DNA of 64,000 bases. Source: Triticum aestivum (Eukaryota; Streptophyta; Magnoliopsida; Poales; Poaceae). The stretch is from positions 842,278,807-842,342,806 of the forward strand of contig NC_057801.1 of the NCBI RefSeq assembly GCF_018294505.1. The letters are read 5' to 3'. The notes under the pieces were generated by a model. That model saw nothing but the letters and a program-made list of their open reading frames with translations, did not search any database and was not told the origin of the DNA. Of the stretch, positions 20,830 to 31,378 are shown piece by piece. How positions within the stretch are numbered: the first letter of the stretch is position 1; each line of letters starts with the position of its first letter. The position numbers and the translations under genes were made by a program.

Positions 20830-23800
20830 ATAAGCACACTTTACGAAAAGTTGCAATACATTAACTTGACTACTAGTGTTATGCAGAGATTACCTCCTGT
20901 CTATTATTTACTCTTTCTCACAAGTGTGCGTTTGCATTTTGTTAAACATCTTACTTCTTGGTCTAAAATTTTACTTACTACTTTATAAAAAAATCATATA
21001 AGGACTGCAATTTTAAAGTATAAAATTTTGGGGTGAAAGATCCTACTGAAATTGCATGAGAAGTCAGATTCGAACAAGAAGATTAATGAAAAAAATTGTA
21101 CCTTCCCCTAGGCCAACTTTCACAAGAAATGGGCTAGTGATTCCTTCTTGAACACTTTCTTCTCTTAAATTTTTAATCTCAACACCCATTATGAACTTTC
21201 CAGTTCTGGCATGGGAGGAGGAAATCTGGAACTTGATACTACCAAGGTTTGCCTCTCCATCCGTCAGTGCCAAGCCACAATCACCTCCCAAGGCTGGTGG
21301 TTCTTTTACAGATTGTGGATGCACTAGGCAGGCACTGAATTCCTCTGATGTCCAATAATCTTGACCTTCAGCATTGAAATCACCATGAAGTAGTACGATC
21401 TCCACAGAAGCTGAAGATAGTGGACCTGATGTGACTACCAGATTGTTCTCATCATACAAAGCTACCTTTAAGAGATTTCCATCCTCTGATTTGATTTTCT
21501 CCCGTGTGAAGTAGTCATTGGACACCGTATTGACAAATCGCAATTGATATTGGGTCCTTTGCTTCTTAATTGGTGGCCTGAAAATGTTAGGTACATGAAT
21601 AAAAGTTAGTAAGATGGTTGTCATGATTGACCACCGGCCAATGTGATCTTGTTTCCAGCAGAAGTAAGGAAAACTTTTTAAATAAAGAGAGAAAGCCTTG
21701 GATTAGCGAACGCACCCATCATCTGAATCATATGGCTCAATGGGCCGAATGAGAACACCTCTCCTCTGAGGAGTTTGTGCGGCTCGACTCGTAACACTGG
21801 TAATTATCTTCCAAACAGAATCGTCTGATGAAATACTGGCCAGTAACTTATGGGTTTTATCCATGAGGCTCGTACTGGGGAAATCTTCTCTATAATACCC
21901 TGAGTGTGTGCTATACAGCGGCATGAGCTGATCATGAAAGTTCCAACGTTTCTTCACCTCCACATGAGGCTCATCCCATTGAAGTAGTACTTGATTACAC
22001 CTAAATGACGCATCTACATCTACAAAAAAGTTACACAAGATAGTCACGGTTTAGCTTGGCACAAGTCATTTGATTTATTGCAGTTTGGGTCTAACTAAAT
22101 TTAGGAACTGAGTAAAGTATAAGGTAAACTTATTCATCTGCAAATTAAGAAATATAAACAAACAGACATACCAATGCTATGATTAATTATTTTTTACTCA
22201 GCAAGCAGACAAGTCCAAAATTATGATGATATGCTATGAGAATGACTATTTGAGTTGAACGTACAATGCTCTTCAACTGGTGGCTGGACATTTTAATGCC
22301 TTACATCTTCAAGAAATGCTTCCCATCCAGGAATGGAATTCCCCTGAATAAATTAAACAAAAGATGTCAAAATAGAATTTACAAGATCCTATGTTAAAGT
22401 AAAGCACTTATGTAATACATTGACACGTCAAATTTTATATGGCTATTGCTCTCCAAGTAATTGCATTTGATATAATCATTCTAATACCCCACGACAGGTA
22501 GAATGGCTAACCAACACTTAGACAAATGGTAATGTACCCAAACAAACAAAAAATTCAAAGCCATTTCATGTGTTTGATTTTCGACAAGGGATGAATTTTA
22601 TTGGCTCAAAATAAAGCATCAAAAGGATGCAAACACAATGAGCAGATGCAACCACATCATAGCTAGGATGCATACAGTCAACACCAACACACGCACATAA
22701 GAACATGCCAACAAATAGCAAAGTCATATGAGACTGAAGCTATGCGTAGGCGAGGGGAAAAAACCAGAGCGATCATATCCATAACCGGCAAACTACATAA
22801 TGACCATATCCGCACCAACCATGTCATGACACCACACGAATGACGGGGTTCTTCAAGAGTAACACCTTCAAGAAGGAAGCGACGCTCAATTGCCGCTACC
22901 ATTTGATCCAACCACTCATGGTTAGAATCTAGGTTTTCACCTTGAAAATCTAGTTCGAGCATATCCGAGCAATGCCTTCAACAAGGTAACAACGTAAAAA
23001 CATCGCCATTGTCAGGCATATCCAACTCGGGTAACCTAGGCTTTCACCCCGGATCTCGAGATTGGGCACTCGAGTAGAACCACCATTAAGTTACTCATGT
23101 GTTGTTGCCACCACTTTTTCACAATCACAACAACTACATTTGATGTGTGACCGCCGCGTTGCCCCTTCTGCATCAAAAGTCCTCGTCCAGAGTTTGCATC
23201 TCAACATCGAAGTAACCATCGGATCTGAAGTGAGAAACCCTCACGAAGACCTTTCAGTGGCCACCGCAATCCATAGTGAGGCCGCTGCTGGGACGAGATG
23301 ACCCAGCCATCGGTAGGGCCTAGTAGGCAGCGACACGGCGAATCTAGGCGTAACAGCCACACATCAAACGATGACGATGCATCCCAACCAGGGCACCCAC
23401 TCCATGACTAGAAGGGGCCAGCCGGCAACACAGATCGGCGTTTCTTGGAGCGAGCAGCCGAAACCAGGGCTAGCCCGGGAGATAGAACCACCGTGGGGTC
23501 TGTCTAATCTGGCCCACGACACACCGAATCCATGGGTGTGTGGCCAGATCAAGCCAACTTCAACGAAACCGGAGCAACGACGGCCGCCATCGTGCCTCGT
23601 CTAGCGACGCCAGATCTAGACGCGAAACAGATAGAGAGTTTTGGCCGTCCTCTGCAGACAAACACCTGGCAGACCACCAGCCGACTTGGCAGCCACCAAC
23701 AGCCAAGGAGCACCACCCAAAGCCGGGGCCATCAATGAGAACTCGCTCATATGTGCAAAGCAAGCCCTCAACCAAGCACACATGCAACATGATTGATTTG

Positions 23801-24833
23801 CTGCCTAGATCGATTCGATCTCACTGGGTCTTCAATCCCGTAAAGAACAACAATAAGCAGGGTTCCCGCCGCTGCCATCAGCCGCACTAGCTTCACCGGC
23901 GGCGTCCTCCGTTGGGAGGGAAAGACGGGAGCAGGGGAGGTTAGGCGGGGGAACAGCGCCGTAGCCTGTACCGGCCAGGAAGAGCGACGCGGGGCCAGCG
24001 CGTTATTTTTAGAGTGGTAGTCTTTCATGTGTTTGATAAGACCATAACACGGTGTAGAAAAGTTTGGGCGGAATGTACGCATGGCAATTGGAGTGGTCTC
24101 TAATATATACTTACTGTACGTTGTTGTTAGACTATAAAGCCCTGCTCTTATTGTACAGAATATCATTAAACGACATTAAATTGCAGATGATAATACTTCG
24201 TATTCAGTAACGCCTCAATGCATATCATAGTTACCTGGGGAATATCATTAAACGGCATGTACGCTGAGAAGTTCCGAAATTCAAGTTGAGAACTTGCATT
24301 AGGTAAACTAGTGCAGTGGTCTTGTCCAAAAGCAGGTAAAGGTGGATAATATCCTGGGACTGAATACGAAGTATTATCATCTGCAATCATCATTTATTTG
24401 GTGGTAGAGGAGGCTTCAAGCACTAACTGTTACCTGCTACCTGCAATGGATTCGGCATACTAGGTGGTGGCGGACTACGCCCTTGGCCTGTTGGCGAGCC
24501 CAAAACCAGTCAAGTTCATTTATTTTGTGGGGAAACAGAAAAATAAACAATAACTTATAGCCATTTACCATGTTGCATTGAGTGGGTGCTGCTTGGCTAC
24601 CACAAGATTGGCGTTGGAATTTGCTGAGAAGATTGTTGACTGTTGCTGTTTAGGGCTTGCCCTGAGTATGAAAAGAAACCATTGGCAGTTTGTCACATGA
24701 ACTAATATATACAAGATAAATGAAGATCGAGGCAGAAGGCTTCACCATTCCCCTCAGCCATCAGTCCCACGGTAGCATGTAGATAACTCAGTCGATTATG
24801 CTCTTCCGTATCATCAATCGAAAATTCCAAATG
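20830..24833 (-). pseudogene. CBP60-like gene copy B, truncated at both ends
   Basis: Parallels CBP60-A from its intron 11 back to exon 5. Exon 11 (21577..21102) and exon 10 (22019..21716) are open, with the same phases as in A. Exon 9 (about 22350-22270) contains TAA at 22295..22293 where A has a Ser codon. Exon 8 lies near 24385-24240 and the exon-6 counterpart near 24654-24562. A LINE (22579-24022) sits in the intron between exons 8 and 9. The 5' half, with the first CBP60 domain, is lost at the CACTA boundary (24833/24834). The last two exons are lost near 20830. A full-length product is impossible. Confidence 0.85.
22579..24022 (-). mobile_element. LINE insertion in CBP60-B with 15-bp target-site duplication
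   Basis: Flanked by perfect TTTCATGTGTTTGAT at 22564-22578 and 24023-24037. Copy A carries the empty site (TTTCATGTGTTTGGT near 5357), confirming the insertion. The minus-strand 3' end reads AAAATTCATCCCTTGTCG. No intact reverse transcriptase is visible, so it is a truncated or non-autonomous LINE. It inserted after the A/B duplication. Confidence 0.88.
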
Positions 24834-26399
24834 CACTAGTAGAAAAGAGGGCTTTGGTCCAGGCCGGGTTACCCTATTAGTCTCGGTTCAGTCCAGAACC
24901 GGGACCCATAAGGGCATTGGTCCCAGTTCGTGAGCCCAGGGGGACGGCCGGGCCACGTGGGCCATTTGTCCCGGTTCATCTGGACCTTTTAGTCCCGGTT
25001 GGTGGCACGAACCGGGACTAAGGGTGCGATGCCCATTAGTACCGGTTCGTGGCACCAACCGGTACTAAAGGTTAGACCTTTAGTCCCGGTTCGAGCCACC
25101 AACCGGTACTAATGGGGTTTGAGGCATTAGTACCGGTTCATGGCACGAACCGGTACTAAAGGTCCCATTTTCAAACTCTACCCCCCGATTGCCTTTTCAG
25201 TTTTGTAAAAAGCAAAAAAAAAAAATGATACAAACTTCAAAAATTAAAATCCTTCCAGATGTAGTTATGTTACTACATGTACTAGTTAGGAAAATTTAAA
25301 AACTTAAATTTGGACATGTGTTGCAAAAAGTGTAGGGAAAATGTAAAACGGCTATAACTTTTGCATACGATGTCAGAAAAAAACGTATAATATATCAAAA
25401 TGTTCAGCACGAAAATTCGCATCCGATTTTGACCGCCTATGGCCTGTTTGCAAATTTTTAGAATCCTCAAATTCTAAAAGGAAAAAAAGTTATACTCAAT
25501 TTTTCTGTTTTTTTTGAATTTTTGTTAAATCTGGTCAAACTATGGGATGAGCCAACCACTCCCAACCACGCCGCCCTGACCGGCTCCCGTCGCAGAGCCA
25601 GAAGCCCACCGTCGGCCCCGCCTCTCCTCATCTCTGCGCCATGCCTCGTCGGAGTGGGAAGGGTCGCGGCGCGCAGGAGCTCTTCCTAGCCGGAGTTCGA
25701 AGCAGTTGAGCAGTGCGTCCGGGTCGCAGGTCCCCACGGGCACGGTTCCCTCGTCTGCGACGTCCTACTGCGCAGCGGCCTGGTGCAGCACGACAGCCTC
25801 GTCCACGGCGGCCCGGAGAAACACGACAGCCTCGTTCGCGGCATCCTGGTGCAGCACAGCGGCCTCGTCTGCGGCGGCCAGGAACAACATGGCGGCCTCG
25901 CGCGCTGCGTCCCGCTGCAGCATGGCGGCCTCGTCCGCGACGGCCCAGAGCAGCACGGCGGTCCCGCTGCACGGCGTCCCTGTGCAGCACGGCGGCCGCG
26001 GACAAGCACACGACCTCGTTCGCGGCGTCCCGCTGTGCGGCAGCTCGGAGCAGCACGGCGGTCTCGTGCGCGGCGTCCTGGAGCAGCGCGTCGGCCTCGT
26101 CCGCGGCAGCGCGCAGCAGAGGGGAGGAACAGAAGGGTGCGAACAGTGCGGTTAATTGCATTTTGCATTTAGTTGCAGGGGTGTGTATGTCAATTTTTGC
26201 CAAATCAGCTCCTTACAACCCGGCCCCACTTGTCGGAAACGTGCTGAAACGCGCCAAATCATCCAATCAGTGCTTTTTACAAAAAGTTTACCAGAAACGC
26301 GGTGCCTTTTTGTAAATAATTAGGGACCGGGTAGTTTTTCGCAAACCTAACACCAGATATGGTGGTTTTTTGCAATTAACTCGATCCTGCCTACTAGTG
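24834..26399. mobile_element. CACTA (En/Spm) element, possibly composite
   Basis: Begins CACTAGTAGAAAAGAGGGC and is followed by repeated inverted ACCGGTACTAA/GGTTCGTGGCAC motifs up to about 25170, the subterminal pattern of grass CACTA elements. A matching CTACTAGTG end lies at 26391-26399, but the right subterminal region lacks the same motifs and the flanks (ATG and TAC) do not match. The right end may therefore be from another copy, or rearranged. No transposase is visible. Confidence 0.65.
25790..26110. repeat. 33-bp GC-rich minisatellite inside the CACTA element
   Basis: The core GGCGGCCTCGTCCGCGRC recurs about every 33 bp with variation. On the plus strand this translates as an 11-residue Ala/Ser-rich repeat (AASSAAARNNM-like), and other frames are open too. 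It looks like repeat expansion rather than a gene. Confidence 0.65.
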
Positions 26400-26574
26400 T
26401 ACAAAACGGACGAGCAGTTCCAAAACGGATCCTGCTTACCGGAGAATTCTCTGTGATGTGTGTGTGTGTGTGATGCAAAGCGAAATCACACGGATTCAAA
26501 TCCTCCTCCTGGCTCGGTGCTGTCTGACTGATCGTCTGCTCCTCCCTGGCGAATACTGATGTACCTTCCACTGT

Positions 26575-26885
26575 TGGAAGTACTATCAGAAACCTCTGCG
26601 CCGTGTAATGGATGATGGTTCCTGCACCAGTCATCAGCAAGTAAACATAGACAATCAGGGTACTTCTCATCGACCACGATATGCATGGATGGATCGAAAA
26701 TCTCACGTGGTGCCAGAAGTATCCGAAGTATCAGCAGCTTGAGCGCCGTGTAATGGATGATTGTTCCTGCATCAATTAGACAGTTACCAAGTAAGCATAG
26801 GCAATTAGTGTACTGGTACAGCTGACGGCCGTGGATACATTGATGGATCGAATATCTCACGTGGTACCACAAGTATCCGACGCCG
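26575..26885 (-). repeat. 145-bp tandem duplication downstream of the MCAfunc-like gene
   Basis: GCGCCGTGTAATGGATGA starts at 26598 and again at 26743, and the surrounding sequence (TCACGTGGTNCCANAAGTAT) repeats at the same spacing. On the minus strand both copies are open in overlapping frames. The lower copy continues into an acidic C-terminal-like sequence ending near 26486. It could be a duplicated 3' exon. Confidence 0.7.
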
Positions 26886-27261
26886 ACGCCGTGAGGAGAT
26901 TGGCGTGCACGCAGAGCACGAGTGTGCACAAGCAGTCGAGGCGACTGCGCATGTCCCGGAGCCGCGCCTCCATGCTCCTGCCAGTCCGGACGCGTCGCCA
27001 GAGCCTGCTCCCGCGGTACGAGTCCACCACGTCGGCCGCTTCGGCCAGCGCCCCGGCGACCAGTTCAGCCACCGCCAAATGCTGTGTTGCCATGTCCAGC
27101 AGCACGTGGAGCTTGCGCGCGCAGCCCTCGAGCTTGGCGCATTCCGTCTCGCACTTCGGAATCCTCAGGAGGTGCGCGGCCAGGGCGATGAGCATAACAG
27201 CGTGCAGCCCGGACAGCTGCGCGACGGTGGCAATGTCCGACAGGACGCCACACACACCCAT
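26857..27261 (-). CDS. Small MCAfunc/HeLo-like helical-bundle protein
   Basis: 134-residue frame from ATG at 27261. It resembles the N-terminal MCAfunc domain of plant MID1-complementing-activity (MCA) proteins, which is a helical bundle also related to the HeLo domain of plant MLKL-type proteins. Visible are the opening hydrophobic segment (VAQLSGLHAVMLIAL), the CAKLEGCARKLHVLL helix, the LAEAADVVDSYRG segment and the RLRDMRSRLDCLCTLVL helix. Full-length MCA proteins continue into a coiled coil and a PLAC8 domain, neither found here. It may have a second exon in the duplicated segment at 26486-26720. A TATA-like box lies about 45 bp upstream. It could be a real short gene or a fragment. Confidence 0.55.
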   Translation of the reverse strand: MGVCGVLSDIATVAQLSGLHAVMLIALAAHLLRIPKCETECAKLEGCARKLHVLLDMATQHLAVAELVAGALAEAADVVDSYRGSRLWRRVRTGRSMEARLRDMRSRLDCLCTLVLCVHANLLTASASDTCGTT

Positions 27262-27689
27262 CCTGATGCTGAAGCTGATGGAGAATAAGCTGCTAGGAGC
27301 AGGCCATATATATGGGTCTCCATGTGGCAATCAGCTTTGGACTCCGACTATCTGGCCGTGAAACACAAGGGGTTGAAGAAAGGCGCCTAGTGCATCTTCT
27401 CATCGGCGGAGTCGTGGAGGGGGCTCTGAGAGGAGAGGAGAGAAGAGCAGAGGCCGGAGGTGTTCCATTCCAAGGAACTCCCGCGAGCAGGATGCTCATG
27501 AGCCAGACGAGAGCCTGCCTTTCTAGTCAGCGTGTGCAGGCCAAAGGGAAGATCACAGGATGTTCCTAGGAAGTTCCACATCCCGTCCTTCTCCTTCCAG
27601 CCGTTGGATCACATCTCCCTCTCCCGGCTCACAAAGTCACAAAACGTTTCGCGAGCAGTGTTGTATACATGGCCAAAACAAAACACAAG
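27262..27689. other. Upstream region of the MCAfunc-like gene
   Basis: Apart from the TATA-like box I see nothing firm. Reading frames on both strands are short and show no domain. Confidence 0.4.
27304..27315 (-). promoter_or_regulatory. TATA-like box upstream of the MCAfunc-like gene
   Basis: CCATATATATGG, reading the same on both strands, about 43 bp before the ATG at 27261. That implies a very short 5' leader if used. Confidence 0.4.
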
Positions 27690-28756
27690 AGCAGCCCGTC
27701 CAGAGAATGTTCTTCCTTAGTCGAGATTTTTCTTCTATTATACTTTTAATCATCCTAGTCCTAGAGAGGCTAATAGGCCGACGTTTTAGCTAGCAAGGCG
27801 GAGTGCGATCGATCATTGTTTGGCAATCTAAGCCTTCAGATTTTCTTGTCGATGTTTTGGCAAACGATGTTATCCATATTTGAACATGAAATATAAAACG
27901 CCATAATCACGTATTCCCCTAAAAAACACAAGAGCAGCTGAAAAAAAAATCCACAAGAGTACAAGGCTAGATCCTCTATTCTCTCCCATGTTGCTCCTCG
28001 CGTGGGCAGCCCGGGAGCCAACCCTGGCGACCGACAAAACTCCACAACCCACCGGCCCTCATCCCCGCACGGTCGCCCGCAAAGCCCCGTGGCGGCGGTG
28101 GCGGCAAGGCCTTTCTTCTCCCCTGTGAGGTGTGTCCGACGCGGCGTGGCTCAGCCGAGTAGGGGTACGATTGTGCAGTGCAGGCGTGCAGAGAGGCGCG
28201 ACTGGCCGCCCTGGTGCACAAAGATACAGATCCAGCCAGGGTGTTCATGATGACCACGTGCCGTGCAGATTTGGCACCCTGATCCGAGCGTCGGCGAAGT
28301 GCGTGTGTGAGATGTTGCGCTGGGTACAGCTAGGCGCACTGGTGCGAACCGGAGGCGTGCAGGCATGGATCTATCCAAAGCCGCATGGATCTGGCGGCGA
28401 AAAGGTGTGGCGCACGTGCGGGCGCGGGGCATACTCCCACGGCTACTCTGTGCATGATCTGGCGGTGCACTGGCTCCAAGATGGCGTGTGCATGTGGCTC
28501 CGGGGCGTAGTCGTCCTCCGGCGCAGATCTAACTTCCTAGGTTAAGGTTTTGGCAGACGTTGAGGTGATGGCGATGGGCTGTTGGGCACATGGTCGGGCG
28601 CGACAGCTCTTGATCTGGCGAGTTGTCGCTCAGGCGGCTCCCTATTGCGACCCACGGGGTGGGAGGATGCAAGGGGACGGTCCCAAGTCTGGTTGACGGG
28701 CAGTGGTGGCAGTATTTGGCAGCGTAATTGTCATGTAGCCGTCGTGGTGTCACTTT
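27690..28756 (+). repeat. Segmental duplication, copy 1 (LINE 3' end plus flank)
   Basis: Matches 30155-30558 followed by 31777-32441 along its length. The first 260 bp are a degraded LINE 3' end (remnant of an RNase-H-like C-terminus, ending in an A-rich stretch near 27910-27950). The rest is GC-rich, with conserved blocks such as GGCAAGGCCTTTCTTCTCCC near 28106 and GGGGTGGGAGGATGCAAGG near 28657. Its interior is uninterrupted, whereas copy 2 has a CACTA insertion. Confidence 0.8.
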
Positions 28757-30130
28757 GTGTTCCGCATGCTAGGGACGGCTGGTCATATGGTGATATGGGC
28801 AGTCAAATGGAGCGGCCAATCCGGTGGCTTGGGCAGACAGAGAGTGAAGCAACGATGGGTGAAAACTTTGCCTTAGATCCTGGCTGAGGCGGACGGCGGC
28901 AACGCTTCGGGCGCCGCTTTCTTCTTGGAGACATCGATGAGTTGTGGTGCTTGCTCTCTGCACGGACCACTCGGGCGGAAACATGTGGTCTATCGAGACC
29001 AGATGATGGTGGCATTCTGCATGATACTTCTCCTTCAGGCATCATTCTTGGAGTGGTCCCTGGCCGACGGGACTAGTCAATGTGTGAGGATGTGGGAAGT
29101 TGTCGCAGTGGCGGCTGGTGGTTGACAGCGGTGATGGTGTCAAGGTTTCTATGGCAATGACGGTGGGGGGGGGGGTGAGCGATGTCGAAGTCGCGGCAGT
29201 GGTTGTGATAATTGGCCCTTCTCCGACGTGTTTGCAGGATTGTCTCGGGTTGTTTGTTGTGGTGATTTCGAAGCTGCGATGCCAGGGCCTTGGTGGCAAC
29301 ATTGACATGCAATAGGCGGTCTGTTCAACGATCTTCTACGACGCCAATCTTGCATATTCTCCTTCGAGGCTCTACGTAAAAATCAAAGTAGTGATGTCCC
29401 CGTTGTGGGTGGATGAGTGTTCACCATTGAGCTTCATACGGCTTTGCACGACCTCTTTGGTCTGGGTTGAGTCGAAGGTCGTCTATGATGAAGTCGGAGT
29501 CCCTTGCTCGAAGGGAAGGGATGATATCATTCTTGTTCAAAGAGAAGTGATGACAATGACATCAATATGCTATCTCGACGAGGCTTTCTCTACAGTGGTG
29601 TGTGTGGGGTATCTTATGTGTACCGCTCAGCAGATTGTGACTGTTTCTGCTCGATTTTACGTTTATTAACGAGCAACTCTCATTTTCATAATTAATAGAT
29701 GAGGCAAATTTTTTGCCTCCATTTTAGAGAAAAAAATCACAAACCGATTGGCTTTGAAGAGTACACATAGGACCCCTTTCCACTAAAACAGAGTCGGGGC
29801 AAGCATTGTTATTGTCCAGTACTGTGTTTAGGAAACAGAACCCTCATTTTGAAATTAAAAAAAATGAATGGGAAGCGAAGAAAATTTGATCTCCCACAAA
29901 AATAACAACATAAAATATCAGCATATTTTGAGATACGATGAGGTCCAAAACATACAATTACGGAATTCCAAGGGTTTGGAAAAAACAATAAGATTCATTG
30001 CAACAACCATTGTTTGCAATAAACTTTCCTGATATTTGTTTTTTTTTCAAACAAACACCAGTAATCTTGAAACACAGAAATATTCAAGAAAACTTGACAG
30101 AACCACATAAAGCTTACTAGTATTTTCAAT
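28757..30130. other. LINE-like and unassigned sequence
   Basis: 28757-29660 is GC-rich, non-coding in appearance, and resembles leader sequence of non-LTR elements. It closes with AATAGATGAGGC...GCCTC near 29695-29720. 29720-30130 is AT-rich with nothing recognised. Confidence 0.4.
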
Positions 30131-30415
30131 GTGTTTCCCTTGTATCTCTCTGTGACCGTCGAGAGAATATGTTCTTTCCTTAGTCGAAAATTTTCTTCTA
30201 TTACTTTTAATCATCCTACTAGTCCTAGGGAGGCTAATATGGCGGCCGATGTTTTAGCTAGCAAGGCGGAGTGCGATCGATCCATTGTTTGGCAATCTAA
30301 GCCTTTAGATTTTCTTGTCGATGTTTTGGCAAATGATGTTATCCATATTTGAGCATGATATATAAACCACCATAATGACGTATTCCCCTAAAAAAACACA
30401 AGAGCAGCTGAAAAA
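30131..30415 (+). pseudogene. LINE C-terminal RNase-H-like (RVT_3) remnant and 3' end
   Basis: Plus-strand frame ending at 30352 with motif REANMAADVLASKAECDRS, then SIVW..PLDFLVDVLANDVIHI. This matches the C-terminus of the RNase-H-like domain at the end of many plant LINE ORFs. Non-coding sequence and an A-rich tail follow to about 30415. Only the terminal part is present. A second degraded copy lies at 27690-27955. Confidence 0.7.
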
Positions 30416-31110
30416 AAACACAAGAGTACAAGGCTAGATTCTCTATTCTCTCCCGTGTCGCTCCTCACGTGGGCAGCCCAGGAGCCAATCGTAGCCACCG
30501 ACAAAGCTCCACAACCCACTGGCCCTCATCCCGGCATTGTCGCCCGACAAAGCCCCACCACTATGGAAAAGCCTAGCAGTAGCGCGGGTTTTAGGTATAT
30601 CAGTAGCGCGGGTGCCCACGCTACTGATACGGCGCTATAGCTAACAGGTAGCAGTAGCGTGGGTGCCACCTGCGCTACTACTATGTCCGTTAGTAGTAGC
30701 ATGGATACCACCCGCGCTACTACTGACTAGTAGTAGTGTGGTTCTGGACCCTCGCTACTGCTAACTAATTAGGAAATAAAAAAATAAATTCTAGCCATGG
30801 CTGCTGCTGCTAGGCGTCATCGTCCTCTTCATCCATGGCCGATGCTGATCTTGGAGGGGATGAAGTCGTCTATGGAGATGGTGCTTCTCCATCCAACTCT
30901 TCTCCACACCTTTCCTTTGCTGCTGCTATAAAAAAAAGAGACAAGGATTAGAACAGGAAGAGAGAGATAGAGAGGAGTAGGTGCGGCAACTCACCAGTGG
31001 CCGCTGGAGTTGGAGCTGAAACCCTAGATGACGCCATGGGTTGCGTCCATCAGAGATCTGGCCATCGTCATGGGTGGCGCTCTACTGGATCTTCCTCTCC
31101 TTACAGCAGC

Positions 31111-31232
31111 GGAGGAGGAGGAGGAGGAGGAGGAGGAGGAGGAGGAGGAAGGAGGGGCAGCGGAGGAGGAGGAGGAGGAGGAGGAGGGGAGGAGGAGGAG
31201 GAGGAGGAGGAGGAGGAGGAGGAGGAAGGAGG
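31111..31232. repeat. GGA/GGAGGA microsatellite
   Basis: About 120 bp of almost pure (GGA)n with small interruptions, inside the CACTA element. Open frames of poly-Gly, poly-Glu and poly-Arg across it are artefacts of the repeat. Confidence 0.95.
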
Positions 31233-31329
31233 GGCTACGGTGGAAGAGGAGGTCGCCGGATTTGAGTGAGACGTCGCGGCGCGAGGCCGGCAGTTGTCGT
31301 GGAGAAGGAGACGCGCATGTGCAGGAGCG

Positions 31330-31334
<5 letters not shown>

Positions 31335-31376
<42 letters not shown>
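31335..31376. repeat. GA dinucleotide microsatellite
   Basis: About 20 uninterrupted GA units, inside the same CACTA element. Confidence 0.95.

Positions 31377-31378
<2 letters not shown>

Noticed and set aside
25628..26315. Overlapping long open frames on both strands
   Set aside because: The 33-bp GC-rich repeat removes stop codons in all frames; nothing favours one frame.
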